From Sciscionella marina DSM 45152 (GTDB taxonomy: Bacteria; Actinomycetota; Actinomycetes; Mycobacteriales; Pseudonocardiaceae): a stretch of 64,000 nucleotides of DNA. A program made the translations under genes and the position numbers. Of the stretch, positions 54,345-63,078 are shown piece after piece. How positions within the stretch are numbered: the first letter of the stretch is position 1; each line of letters starts with the position of its first letter. The stretch is taken from NCBI RefSeq assembly GCF_000379465.1, contig NZ_KB905392.1, positions 62,001-126,000 on the forward strand. Reading direction: 5' to 3'. The notes under the pieces are model-generated. The model was not told the origin of the DNA. It saw only the letters and a list, made by a program, of their open reading frames with translations, and ran no database searches.

Positions 54345-55388
54345 ATGAAGTTCGCTTTGATGCTCGATCTCGGCCGTATCGACGCGCGGATCTCCACCGC
54401 GGAATTACGCGACCGCGCCAATGAAATCGTGGAGTTCGCGGACCGATCGGGATTCGACACGGTCTTCTGTGGCGAACACCATGGACATGAGCTGACGATG
54501 GCGCCGAACCCGCTGGCGCAACTGGCGGCGTGGTCGCAGCGCGTCGAGCGGATCCGCCTCGGTACGGCGGTATTGTGCGCCCCCTACTGGCACCCGGTCC
54601 GGCTGGCGGGCGAAGCGGGACTGGTGGATCTGCTCAGTGACGGCCGCCTCGAACTCGGCATCGGGCGCGGTGCCTACACCTACGAGTTCGCCCGCATGGC
54701 CGGCGGAATCGCCCCGGAAATCGCGCGGGAAAGCCTGGCCGAGCTGGTGCCCGCGCTGCGCGGACTCTGGGCGGGCGACTACGCCCACGATGGCGCCAAG
54801 TACAGCTTTCCCGCGACGACGTCGACACCGAGGCCGACCCAGCCCGGCGGTCCGCCCCTGTGGATCTCCGCCCGTCACCCGGAACTGTTCGAACTGGCGG
54901 TCCGGGAACGCTGCAACGTCATGGTCGCACCGCTGAACATGCCCTTCGAGGAAGTGGTCTCGTTGCGCGAACGGCTGGACAAGGCCGTCGCTTCGGTCGG
55001 AAACGGGCATGTGCCGCGCATGATGACGCTGCGGGACGCATTCGTGTACGAGGATCCGGGGCAGTGGGAGGTCGGCCCCGACGCCGCGCTCGCCCGAGAG
55101 CCGTACTTCAACTCGCTGTTCCAGTCCGACGGTGAGGTGCACGAGGGCTTCGTACATCCGTACCAGAAGCCGGGAACACAGCCGCCGACAGCCGAGGAAC
55201 TGTGGCAGAACCTGGTTTTCGGGACACCGTCCCAGGTGATCGAGAAACTGCACCGGTACGAACAGGCGGGTACCGACGTCTTCCTGTACGGCGCGACGTT
55301 CGGCGTACCGCACGAACTCGAGATGCGCAGCCTGGAACTGTTCGCCGAGCAGGTGATCCCGGCGTTCGCCACCGGGGAACCCCGATGA
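54345..55388 (+). CDS. Flavin-dependent LLM-class monooxygenase
   Basis: 347 residues of the bacterial luciferase superfamily: VFCGEHHGHELTMAPNPLAQL, RVERIRLGTAVLCAPYWHPV and GRLELGIGRGAYTYEFARM are the characteristic flavin-binding and active-site segments. It is expected to use reduced FMN from the upstream reductase to insert oxygen into the substrate. The ATG at 54345 follows GAAGGG, after the GAC repeat. Its stop overlaps the next gene start (ATGA). Substrate unknown. Confidence 0.88.
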   Translation: MKFALMLDLGRIDARISTAELRDRANEIVEFADRSGFDTVFCGEHHGHELTMAPNPLAQLAAWSQRVERIRLGTAVLCAPYWHPVRLAGEAGLVDLLSDGRLELGIGRGAYTYEFARMAGGIAPEIARESLAELVPALRGLWAGDYAHDGAKYSFPATTSTPRPTQPGGPPLWISARHPELFELAVRERCNVMVAPLNMPFEEVVSLRERLDKAVASVGNGHVPRMMTLRDAFVYEDPGQWEVGPDAALAREPYFNSLFQSDGEVHEGFVHPYQKPGTQPPTAEELWQNLVFGTPSQVIEKLHRYEQAGTDVFLYGATFGVPHELEMRSLELFAEQVIPAFATGEPR

Positions 55389-56167
55389 GCCCGGCACCCG
55401 GCATACACACCCTCTTCGAGTCACCGGGCAACGAGGCGACGCCCTGCGTACTGATCCACGGTGTCGGCAGCGATCTGGGTTCTTGGAACGCCATCGCCGG
55501 ACAGCTGACCCTGTACGCCCCGGTAGTACGCCAGGATCTGCGCGGGCACGGCCGTTCGCACTCTCCCGCCGGAACCTGGGACATCGACGACTTCGCCGCC
55601 GATCAGCTCGAAGTCATGGATCACCTCGGGATCAAGGCCGCGCACGTCATCGGATTCTCCCTCGGCGGGCTGATCGCCCAGCGCCTGGCGGCGCGCCATC
55701 CGGAGCGGGTACGGAGCCTGGTGACGATCTCCGCGGTAGCGGGCCGCACACCGCAGCAGCGGGCCGCCGTCCTGGACCGGCTCGACCGGATCGAGAACGA
55801 TGGCCCCGAGGCGGTCGCCAAGGAAAGCGTCGAACGGTGGTATTCGGCCGAATACCTGCACGCGCACCCCGAGGTTCGGGACCGGACACTGGCCCGGATG
55901 GCCGCGCTGGACCCGGATTCCTACGCCCGCGCGTACCGCGTGCTGGCCACCACGGATCTGGCCGCCGAGCTCGGCACGATCACCGCCGCGACCCTTGCCA
56001 TGACAGGAGAACTCGATATCGGCTCGCCACCGGAGATGACCCGGCGCATCGCCGAAAGCGTGCGCACCGGCAGACACGTGGTGTTCCCCGGAGTACGGCA
56101 TTCGATTCTGTCGGAAATTCCCGACCTCATCACCAAGGAGATTCTCGACCATGTCCGAGACTGTTGA
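55385..56167 (+). CDS. Alpha/beta hydrolase, PcaD-like
   Basis: 260 residues. Oxyanion loop HGVGSDLGSW, DLRGHGRS, nucleophile elbow GFSLGG (S92), and a C-terminal GVRHSILSE histidine. The pattern is that of 3-oxoadipate enol-lactonase-like and related hydrolases. It starts by ATGA overlap with the LLM gene and overlaps the CMD gene by 17 bases. In this operon it probably hydrolyses an ester or lactone made by the monooxygenase; inference. Confidence 0.85.
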   Translation: MSPAPGIHTLFESPGNEATPCVLIHGVGSDLGSWNAIAGQLTLYAPVVRQDLRGHGRSHSPAGTWDIDDFAADQLEVMDHLGIKAAHVIGFSLGGLIAQRLAARHPERVRSLVTISAVAGRTPQQRAAVLDRLDRIENDGPEAVAKESVERWYSAEYLHAHPEVRDRTLARMAALDPDSYARAYRVLATTDLAAELGTITAATLAMTGELDIGSPPEMTRRIAESVRTGRHVVFPGVRHSILSEIPDLITKEILDHVRDC

Positions 56168-56549
56168 CGGCCAGGACATCCACGACGCCGGAATGAAGGT
56201 CCGCAGGACCGTGCTCGGCGCGGACTATGTGGACAAGGCCGGGGCCCACGCCGATGACCTCACCGTCGAGTTCCAGCGATTCCTCACCACCTACTGCTGG
56301 GGTGAGATCTGGACCGACGAACGGCTGAGCCGGCAACAGCACAGCCTCGTCGTGCTCGCGATCGCGGCCGCGCTCGGCCGGGTCAACGAGTTCGAGGCCC
56401 ATGCCAAGGGCGCCTTGCGGAACGGGGTCACCCCGGACCAGTTGACCGCGGTGCTCCGCCAGATCGCGGTCTACGCCGGGGTTCCCGCCGCCGTCTCCAG
56501 CCAGGCCGCCCTGCGCAGGGCGATCGACGAGCACTGCCGGGGCGAATGA
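56151..56549 (+). CDS. Carboxymuconolactone decarboxylase (PcaC) family protein
   Basis: 132 residues with the diagnostic GRVNEFEAHAKGALRNGVT and the following AVYAGVPAA. PcaC decarboxylates 4-carboxymuconolactone in the protocatechuate branch of the beta-ketoadipate pathway. Some relatives are peroxidases with a CxxC motif, which is absent here. Overlap with the hydrolase gene (17 bases) and with the binding-protein gene (ATGA) places it firmly in the operon. No pcaGH, pcaB or pcaIJ gene is nearby, so the true substrate may differ. Confidence 0.88.
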   Translation: MSETVDGQDIHDAGMKVRRTVLGADYVDKAGAHADDLTVEFQRFLTTYCWGEIWTDERLSRQQHSLVVLAIAAALGRVNEFEAHAKGALRNGVTPDQLTAVLRQIAVYAGVPAAVSSQAALRRAIDEHCRGE

Positions 56550-57613
56550 CCATGGTGGTGACACGTCGGGGATTTCTGGGCGGTGGCGCCGCGCTGCTCG
56601 GCGGCACCGCCCTGTCGGCCTGCGGGATGACCGCCACCTCGGGCAAGCAGACCCTGACCATGGTGACCTGGGGCGGCACCACCGGCGAGGGCTATCAGAA
56701 ACTGGTCGCCACCCCGTTCCAGAAGATGACCGGCATTCCGGTCCGGGTGACCGCGCCGGTCGACTACGGCCGCTATCGAGCGCAGCAGAAAAACGACCGG
56801 ATCACCTGGAACTGGATCGACTTCGAAGGCTGGTACACCTTCCAGCACCAGGAGTGGTGGGCGAATATCGGCAACGAGGTCGTCACCGGAGACGTGCACG
56901 ACTACATCGAGCTTCCCGGTGGCAGCAAACCCGTCCTGCCGTGGGGAATCGCCAGCGGCAGCTACTGTTTCGCCATCGCCTACCGCACCGATCATCCCGG
57001 AAGACACCCGCGCTCGTGGAGCGAATTCCTCGATCCGCGCGCGGTTCCGGGCAAACGCAGCATCTACAACTGGCCCTTCGGCATGCTGGAGATAGCGCTG
57101 CTCGGCGACGGCGTCCCCTATCGGGACCTGTATCCGCTCGACATCGATCGCGCGATCGGCAAACTCGATTCGATCAAGGGTTCGCTGACGTTCTGGAATT
57201 CCGGTGCCGAGCTGCAACAACAACTCTCGGCGGGTACCGCTCCCTTCGCGTTCGCGTGGAACAACCGCGCCGCGGCGGTGGCGCGCGCCGGTAAACCGGT
57301 GGCGCTCGAATGGCAGGACAATCTGCAGGACGGTGGATACGACGTGGTCGCGGCCAACGATCCGCAGAAAGACGAGACGGTCCGGCTACTGCGCTACATG
57401 AACCGTCCCGACGTCATCGTCGGCAGATCCCGAGCGACCGGGTACAGCCCGACAACGCACACCGCTCTGCGGAAGATGAGCCCGGCCGAACGCCAGTGGC
57501 TCAACCTCGAACCAGCCCATCTCGCCAAGGCAGTCGGATCGATCGATCTCTCGTGGTGGGCCAAGAATTTCGACGAGGCCACCGACAAATGGAACACCTG
57601 GGCAAGCGCATGA
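56546..57613 (+). CDS. ABC transporter substrate-binding lipoprotein, PotD type
   Basis: 355 residues. Tat-type signal (VVTRRGFLGG, twin arginines at 7-8), hydrophobic stretch and lipobox LSAC with lipidated C26. The rest is a polyamine/iron-type extracellular solute-binding protein (LTMVTWGGTTGEGYQ; PFGMLEIALLGDGV). It is exported folded, then anchored to the membrane. It overlaps the CMD gene and the first permease gene by ATGA. It should deliver the operon's starting compound; polyamine-like substrates fit the family but are not proved. Confidence 0.9.
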   Translation: MTMVVTRRGFLGGGAALLGGTALSACGMTATSGKQTLTMVTWGGTTGEGYQKLVATPFQKMTGIPVRVTAPVDYGRYRAQQKNDRITWNWIDFEGWYTFQHQEWWANIGNEVVTGDVHDYIELPGGSKPVLPWGIASGSYCFAIAYRTDHPGRHPRSWSEFLDPRAVPGKRSIYNWPFGMLEIALLGDGVPYRDLYPLDIDRAIGKLDSIKGSLTFWNSGAELQQQLSAGTAPFAFAWNNRAAAVARAGKPVALEWQDNLQDGGYDVVAANDPQKDETVRLLRYMNRPDVIVGRSRATGYSPTTHTALRKMSPAERQWLNLEPAHLAKAVGSIDLSWWAKNFDEATDKWNTWASA

Positions 57614-58491
57614 ACACCATGACAACGGCAACGACCCGGCCGAGCACCGCACGCAGCCCGGACACCAAACGACGCCGGGAACGCACCTGGTTGCTCACCC
57701 TTCCCGCGCTCGCACTGGTCATCCCGGTCTTCCTGATCCCGACCGTGCTCGTCCTCTCGACGGCGTTCACCGAAGCACCGGCCGGACTCAGCCACATCCG
57801 GGATGTCTTCACCTCCTCGCTCGCGCTCGGCGTGCTGGGGCGCAGCCTGTCCGTCTCGCTGATCGTGACCGTGATCAGCCTGGTGCTCGCGCTGCCGTAC
57901 GCGATGTTCGTCGCGAAAGCGGGGGCGCGCCTGCGGAACCTGTTCCTCGGCGCGGTCCTGTGCACCCTGTTCTTCAGCGTCATCGTCCGCGCCTACGCCT
58001 GGCTTGCACTGCTCGGCAAGGGTGGCCCGATTCCCGAGGCACTGCACGCGATCGGGCTCATGGGGGCCGACGGCTCGCTGGCCCACACGCGTACCGCGAC
58101 GATCATCGCGATGACCCAGTACGGCGTCCCGTACATGTTGCTGGCACTCTACGACAACATTCGCAGACTGGACCCCGCACTGGAACGCGCAGCGGCGATC
58201 TGCGGTGCCAACCGGGTCACCCGGTTCCTCCGGGTCTCACTCCCGTTGATGCTGCCCGGAATCGCTTCGGGATCCATCATCGTGTTCGTGACGACCCTGG
58301 GGTACTACATCATTCCCGCCGTCGTCGGTTCGCCACAGGACATGATGGTCGGCCAGCTCATCAGCGTACAGATCAACACCGCGACCAACTGGGGGTTCGG
58401 CGCGGCGATCGGTGCCGTGCTCGCCGTGGTGGCTCTGGCGTGCTTCGTGCTGTTCCGGCTCGTCGGCCGCCTGGAACGGAGGTACCGGTGA
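57610..58491 (+). CDS. ABC transporter permease, PotB type
   Basis: 293 residues with about six membrane helices. The C-terminal EAA loop is visible: ALERAAAICGANRVTRFLRVSLPLMLPGI. It begins in ATGA overlap with the binding protein and is followed two bases later by the second permease. The N-terminal 25 residues are polar and basic. It is one half of the membrane channel. Confidence 0.92.
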   Translation: MNTMTTATTRPSTARSPDTKRRRERTWLLTLPALALVIPVFLIPTVLVLSTAFTEAPAGLSHIRDVFTSSLALGVLGRSLSVSLIVTVISLVLALPYAMFVAKAGARLRNLFLGAVLCTLFFSVIVRAYAWLALLGKGGPIPEALHAIGLMGADGSLAHTRTATIIAMTQYGVPYMLLALYDNIRRLDPALERAAAICGANRVTRFLRVSLPLMLPGIASGSIIVFVTTLGYYIIPAVVGSPQDMMVGQLISVQINTATNWGFGAAIGAVLAVVALACFVLFRLVGRLERRYR

Positions 58492-58492
58492 C

Positions 58493-59302
58493 ATGGACTC
58501 CAAACTGCTGCGCGCGATCAACACCGTCTACGCCTGCCTGCTGGCACTGTTCCTGATCGTGCCGAGCCTGGTGGTGATCCCGCTCGCGTTCAGCACCAGC
58601 CAGTTCCTCGAATTCCCGCCACCGGGATTCTCCACCCGCTATTTCCAGGAATTCTTCGCGGACATGCAGTGGCGAACCGCGCTGCAACGCAGCCTGAATG
58701 TCGCACTCGTCTCCGTGCTCATCTCGCTGCCGATCGGGGTGGCCGCCTCCTGGTGGCTGGTCCGCGGACGTTCCCGGTTCAAGAACCTCGTGGAATCCAC
58801 CCTGATGCTGCCGATGATGATCCCGATCGTGGTGTTCGGGCTCGGCGCCTATCTGATCCTGTTGCGGTTCCATCTGGTCGGGAACCTCTGGATGGTCGCA
58901 GCCACCCATGCCGTGCTGGAGATACCCTTCGTCGTGCTGACCGTCACCGCGGCACTGCAGACCTTCGATTTCCGCCTGGTGCGCGCGGCGCGGGTCTGCG
59001 GAGCCGGATCGTTCACCGCCTTTCGCAGTGTGGTGCTCCCGATCATCGCACCCGCGGTCGGTGCCGGAGCCCTGATCGGGCTGATGACCTCGTTCGACGA
59101 GGCCGTGATCGCCCTGTTCATCGCCGGTGACACGCTTCCGACCCTGCCGGTGCAGATGTTCAACAGCATCACCTACGACGTGAATCCGCTCGTACCGGTG
59201 GCGGCGACCGTGCTGACGGTCGTCACGCTGGTGCTCCTGCTCGCCGCCCTGTTGCTCGTGCGGTGGTCGCGAAAACGCACCGATATCCAGATCCGACTGT
59301 AG
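58493..59302 (+). CDS. ABC transporter permease, PotC type
   Basis: 269 residues, about six membrane helices, with the EAA loop VRAARVCGAGSFTAFRSVVLPIIAP and the typical end of these permeases, TSFDEAVIALFIAG. ATG two bases after the first permease's stop. Partner of the preceding permease; its 3' end is 11 bases before the ATPase start. Confidence 0.92.
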   Translation: MDSKLLRAINTVYACLLALFLIVPSLVVIPLAFSTSQFLEFPPPGFSTRYFQEFFADMQWRTALQRSLNVALVSVLISLPIGVAASWWLVRGRSRFKNLVESTLMLPMMIPIVVFGLGAYLILLRFHLVGNLWMVAATHAVLEIPFVVLTVTAALQTFDFRLVRAARVCGAGSFTAFRSVVLPIIAPAVGAGALIGLMTSFDEAVIALFIAGDTLPTLPVQMFNSITYDVNPLVPVAATVLTVVTLVLLLAALLLVRWSRKRTDIQIRL

Positions 59303-59313
59303 GGATTCCGTCC

Positions 59314-60429
59314 ATGTCCACCAGTTGTCAGAGCACCGCCGGTTCGCTCACCCTCACCGGTATCGGCAAGAACTACGGCGCCGTCACCGCGGTCCGGGAC
59401 ATCGATCTCTCGGTCGGCCAAGGAGAATTCGTGTCCCTGCTCGGGCCGAGCGGTTCGGGCAAGACCACCACGCTCAACATCATCGCCGGATTCGAGGCCC
59501 CGGACGTCGGTTCGGTGGCCCTCGCCGAACGCGACATCACCCGGCTGCCGACGCACAAACGCAACCTCGGCATGGTGCTGCAAGGATACGCGCTCTTTCC
59601 GCACATGACCGTCGCGGAAAACGTGGGATTCCCGCTCAAGGTCCGCCGGAAGGCCCGGCCCGCGGCGAAAAAACGCATCGAGGAGGCACTCGAGATCGTC
59701 GGTCTCGGGCAGCTGCGCGACCGCTACCCGCGACAGCTCTCCGGCGGCCAGCAGCAGCGCGTCGCGGTGGCGCGGTCGATCGTGCACAAACCGCCGGTGT
59801 TGCTCATGGACGAACCGTTGTCCGCGCTCGACCGGTCCCTGCGCAAACAGATGCAGGCCGAACTGCGCAGGGTGCACCAGGAAGTCGGCACCACCATCAT
59901 CTACGTCACCCACGATCAGGACGAAGCGCTCGGGCTCAGCGACCGTACCGTCGTCATGCGCGATGCCCGGGTCCGCCAGATCGGCAGCCCCCGCGAGATC
60001 TACGAGCGACCGGCCGATGACTTCGTAGCCGGTTTCGTCGGCGCCGCCACTTTCCTCGACGTGCACTGCCTCGACGTGTCGCCCGGCCACGTCACCACCC
60101 GCGCCGGTTGCGGGCAGCCGATTCGGGGCAGCGCCACGGATCGGGTCAGTCCGGGCGACAGACTCCGGGTCGTGCTGCGCCCCGAGGACGCCCATCTGAT
60201 CCCCGACCCGGCCCGGCAGTGGAACACCTTCGCGATCACGGTCACCGAGAAGGTGTTCCTCGGCGATCGTGTGCTGTGCACCGGAACCCTCCCCTCCGGG
60301 GAACGCTGCTCCTTCTGGATCTCGCACGACGAGGACCGCGAGATCCAGATCGGCAGGCCAACCGAGATCGCCTGGCCTGCCGAACGCAGTGTGCTCGTCC
60401 GAATCGCCGACGACCAGACCGGCCACTGA
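59314..60429 (+). CDS. ABC transporter ATPase, PotA type
   Basis: 371 residues: Walker A GPSGSGKTTT, Q-loop VLQGYALFPHMT, signature QLSGGQQQRVAVARSI, Walker B VLLMDEPLSALD, switch YVTHDQDEA, and a C-terminal TOBE regulatory domain (DRLRVVLRPEDAHLI). It energises the PotBCD-like transporter. The ATG at 59314 gives the usual length. It is the last gene of the coupled operon from 53315; the next sequence is a merR remnant. Confidence 0.94.
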   Translation: MSTSCQSTAGSLTLTGIGKNYGAVTAVRDIDLSVGQGEFVSLLGPSGSGKTTTLNIIAGFEAPDVGSVALAERDITRLPTHKRNLGMVLQGYALFPHMTVAENVGFPLKVRRKARPAAKKRIEEALEIVGLGQLRDRYPRQLSGGQQQRVAVARSIVHKPPVLLMDEPLSALDRSLRKQMQAELRRVHQEVGTTIIYVTHDQDEALGLSDRTVVMRDARVRQIGSPREIYERPADDFVAGFVGAATFLDVHCLDVSPGHVTTRAGCGQPIRGSATDRVSPGDRLRVVLRPEDAHLIPDPARQWNTFAITVTEKVFLGDRVLCTGTLPSGERCSFWISHDEDREIQIGRPTEIAWPAERSVLVRIADDQTGH

Positions 60430-60449
60430 CCGTACCGGGTCACTTCAAT

Positions 60450-60677
60450 TCCAGTCGCCTCAAGGGATGCGCGTCACCGATCGTGGAACTCATGCCGTGC
60501 GTGCTGGACGGCCGTGCCGCTCCCGTGCTGTTCGAGCGGCTGGCCGCGGAACGGAACCGCCTCAACAGCTGCATCACCGATCTGGCCCGCACCAGGGACC
60601 GGCTCGATTCGATCATCACCGCCGCGGGAACGAATAGGCACACCGGTGCGCCCTGCCGGGCGCGGGCCACCGCCTAA
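60450..60677 (+). pseudogene. C-terminal remnant of a MerR-family regulator
   Basis: The frame around 60480-60677 reads ELMPCVLDGRAAPVLFERLA followed by NSCITDLARTRDRLDSIITA, the dimerisation helix typical of MerR regulators. The N-terminal DNA-binding half is missing. It ends a few bases before the convergent MFS gene, with which MerR genes are often paired. There is no start codon in a plausible position. Confidence 0.6.
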
Positions 60678-61933
60678 CGGAGCACGGTATTCCCCGTCAC
60701 GAGCGCGATCCTCGGCTGGGCGACGAGCACGACGGCCACGGCGACCATCGGGACGAGCGCGGCGGTGCCCGCGGTGACCCAAGTGGTCGCGGTCGCCAGT
60801 GAATGCCCGAGCGTGATCAGGCCGACCACGACCGCGGGACATCCCGCACCGAGATAGAAGGCCAGGTGCAGCGCACCGGTGATGGCGCCGCGCTTGTCCG
60901 CCGGGGCGACGACATCGATGGCACTCGCCGCCCCGCCGTAGGCCAGGCCGTGCCCGCACCCGGCGACCACGGCCGCGATCAGAGTGACCGCTACCGAGCC
61001 ACCGGCGGTCGCGGCGAGCAGACCGAGGCTCACCAGAAGCGCGCCGAGCCCGGACAGCTGCGCCGCCCGGGTTCCGATCCGCGGCACGAACGGCTGGGTC
61101 AGCACCGAACAGATCAGCACCGCCCCCAGGACACAGCCGACCAGGGCGGTACCGGCCTGCATGGTCCTGGTGAGCAGGGTCGGGATCACGGCGAGGAACA
61201 GACCGGCGACCGTCCAGGCGAGAAATCCGCTCGCCGCGGCCGTGGCGAACAACCGGCGCATCCCACAGGGAACCTCCGGTAACGCCGGTTTCCACCGCAG
61301 TGCCGCGGGCACCGAGGCATCGAGGCCAGCCACCCGGCACCACCCGAATCCGAGCAGCACCAGGTGAAGCACGAACGGAACCAGGTGCGGAGCCGGGGCG
61401 TACTCGGCGAGAAAACCACCCGCGACCGGTCCGGCAGCGGTACCGGAGACGAACGCGATACTGGCCAGCACTGCCCCGCTGCCCGCCCGGCGGCCACCGC
61501 TGCGCGCACTGATCAGCGCACCCGCCGCACCGGTGGCCGCCCCGAGGGCGAATCCCTGCGCAGCCCGCCCGGCCAGCAACCACGCAGGCCCCGAGGCGAA
61601 CAGGAAACAGGCCGAGCCGAGCGCCGCCAGCAGCAGGCTCGCCCGCAGCACCAGCCGGGGCCCCACCGCATCGGAGACCGAGCCGCACAACACCAGTGCG
61701 GGCGCGCTGACCAGTGCGAAGGTCGCGTACACCACCGTCATCAGCAGATCGCCGATCCCGAACATCGCCTGGTACCCCGGATAGAGCGGGCTCGGCAGAT
61801 AGGCGCCCGCGGTCAGCACGACCAGCATGTACACGGCAGTCCGCAGCTGGCTCCGATCAGCGGATCGCCCGGCGGGGACCGTATGTGCGGCAAGGGAAAG
61901 GGAACGAGGGTTCGGCTGCGTCACGCTTTCCAA
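60674..61933 (-). CDS. MFS transporter (drug-efflux-like)
   Basis: 419 residues, twelve predicted helices: GAYLPSPLYPGYQAMFGIGD, LCGSVSDAVGPRLVLR, and a second-half counterpart. The N-terminus (VTQPNPRSL) is soluble. It resembles actinobacterial efflux transporters rather than sugar importers; a GTG nine bases after the ATG is an alternative start. It overlaps the merR remnant end by four bases. Divergent from the EamA exporter, with a short intergenic region. Confidence 0.85.
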   Translation of the reverse strand: MESVTQPNPRSLSLAAHTVPAGRSADRSQLRTAVYMLVVLTAGAYLPSPLYPGYQAMFGIGDLLMTVVYATFALVSAPALVLCGSVSDAVGPRLVLRASLLLAALGSACFLFASGPAWLLAGRAAQGFALGAATGAAGALISARSGGRRAGSGAVLASIAFVSGTAAGPVAGGFLAEYAPAPHLVPFVLHLVLLGFGWCRVAGLDASVPAALRWKPALPEVPCGMRRLFATAAASGFLAWTVAGLFLAVIPTLLTRTMQAGTALVGCVLGAVLICSVLTQPFVPRIGTRAAQLSGLGALLVSLGLLAATAGGSVAVTLIAAVVAGCGHGLAYGGAASAIDVVAPADKRGAITGALHLAFYLGAGCPAVVVGLITLGHSLATATTWVTAGTAALVPMVAVAVVLVAQPRIALVTGNTVLR

Positions 61934-61982
61934 GCTGCCATCTCCGCACCGCAGGCGGCATCAAACGTTCCAGGACGGCACC

Positions 61983-63062
61983 GTGCAACGCGATTGCACG
62001 ATCGACCCGGCTCACACCCGGCCGCCGCGCCGGTGCGACTCGTTGACCGAAGTCCAGTCCCTGTACGACCATCTGGGCGATCCATCCGCGACCACAGCCC
62101 CGGAGACCGACCTCGTGCCGCCGAACCGCAGAGCCGAAGACCCGGAAGCGAGCCCCCCGAGCACGCGACAACCCGATCCGCCGGATTCCCGGTCCACCGG
62201 CAACGGCATCGCGTTCCTCAGCGTGGTCGTCGCGGCGCTGATCATGGCGGCCTCCTACACCTTCACCAAGGTCGCGCTCCGCGATGTGCCTCCGCTGACG
62301 ATCGGGCTCATCCGGTTCGCCATCGCCGCCGCGATCCTCGCGGTGTGGGCGCACTGGATCAAGCGTTATCCGGAACCGTCCCGCACGGATCGCCGGCGGC
62401 TCGCACTCGGCGGCATCCTCGGATTCACCCTGTACTTCAGCATCGAGAACTTCGGCATCGAGCTGGCCACTCCGACCGATGCGGCCTTGCTCGTCGCCTC
62501 CTATCCGGCCCTCACCGCGCTGCTCGACCTGATCCTGCACCGCCGCCGGACGCCACCCCGCGAGCTCGCCGGGATCGTGCTCGCGATCGCGGGTGTCTTC
62601 CTCGTGGTCGGGTTCAACGGGACCGGCGGTCACGCCCGGCTGCTCGGGGACATCCTGCTGATCGTCAGCGGCATCGTATGGGCCCTCTACAATTTCGCGA
62701 CCCGGGATGTGGCCGGGCGCTACCCCACTCCGCAGATCGTCTACTACCAGGTGCGCGTCGGTGCGCTCGCCTTCGTTCCGCTCGCGCTGATCGAGATCGG
62801 CGACTGGCACGCACCACACTCCCCGACGGCCACGATGACCAGCCTGCTGCTGCTCGCGGTGATCTGTTCCATCGCCGGGATGGGCTGCTACGCCCACGGA
62901 CTGACCCGGCTCCGGCCCAGCACCGCGGTCAACATTCTCAACCTGATCCCGGTTTTCGGCATCCTGATCGCCTGGTTGATGGTCGGCGACCAGGTCACCC
63001 CGCTGCAGATCCTCGGGGGTGCCGTTGTGGTCCTCGGTGTCACCGTGACCAGCCGGAAGTGA
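61983..63062 (+). CDS. EamA/DMT-family transporter
   Basis: About 359 residues: a polar, proline-rich N-terminus of about 70 residues, then ten membrane helices in two EamA repeats (LIMAASYTFTKVALRDVPPL; LLIVSGIVWALYNFATRDV; PSTAVNILNLIPVFGILIAW). Drug/metabolite exporters or amino acid exporters. The start is uncertain: the GTG at 61983 after AGGA is chosen, but the TTG at 62043 is also possible. Divergent from the MFS gene. Confidence 0.82.
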   Translation: MQRDCTIDPAHTRPPRRCDSLTEVQSLYDHLGDPSATTAPETDLVPPNRRAEDPEASPPSTRQPDPPDSRSTGNGIAFLSVVVAALIMAASYTFTKVALRDVPPLTIGLIRFAIAAAILAVWAHWIKRYPEPSRTDRRRLALGGILGFTLYFSIENFGIELATPTDAALLVASYPALTALLDLILHRRRTPPRELAGIVLAIAGVFLVVGFNGTGGHARLLGDILLIVSGIVWALYNFATRDVAGRYPTPQIVYYQVRVGALAFVPLALIEIGDWHAPHSPTATMTSLLLLAVICSIAGMGCYAHGLTRLRPSTAVNILNLIPVFGILIAWLMVGDQVTPLQILGGAVVVLGVTVTSRK

Positions 63063-63078
63063 TCACCGTGGCGTGCGG

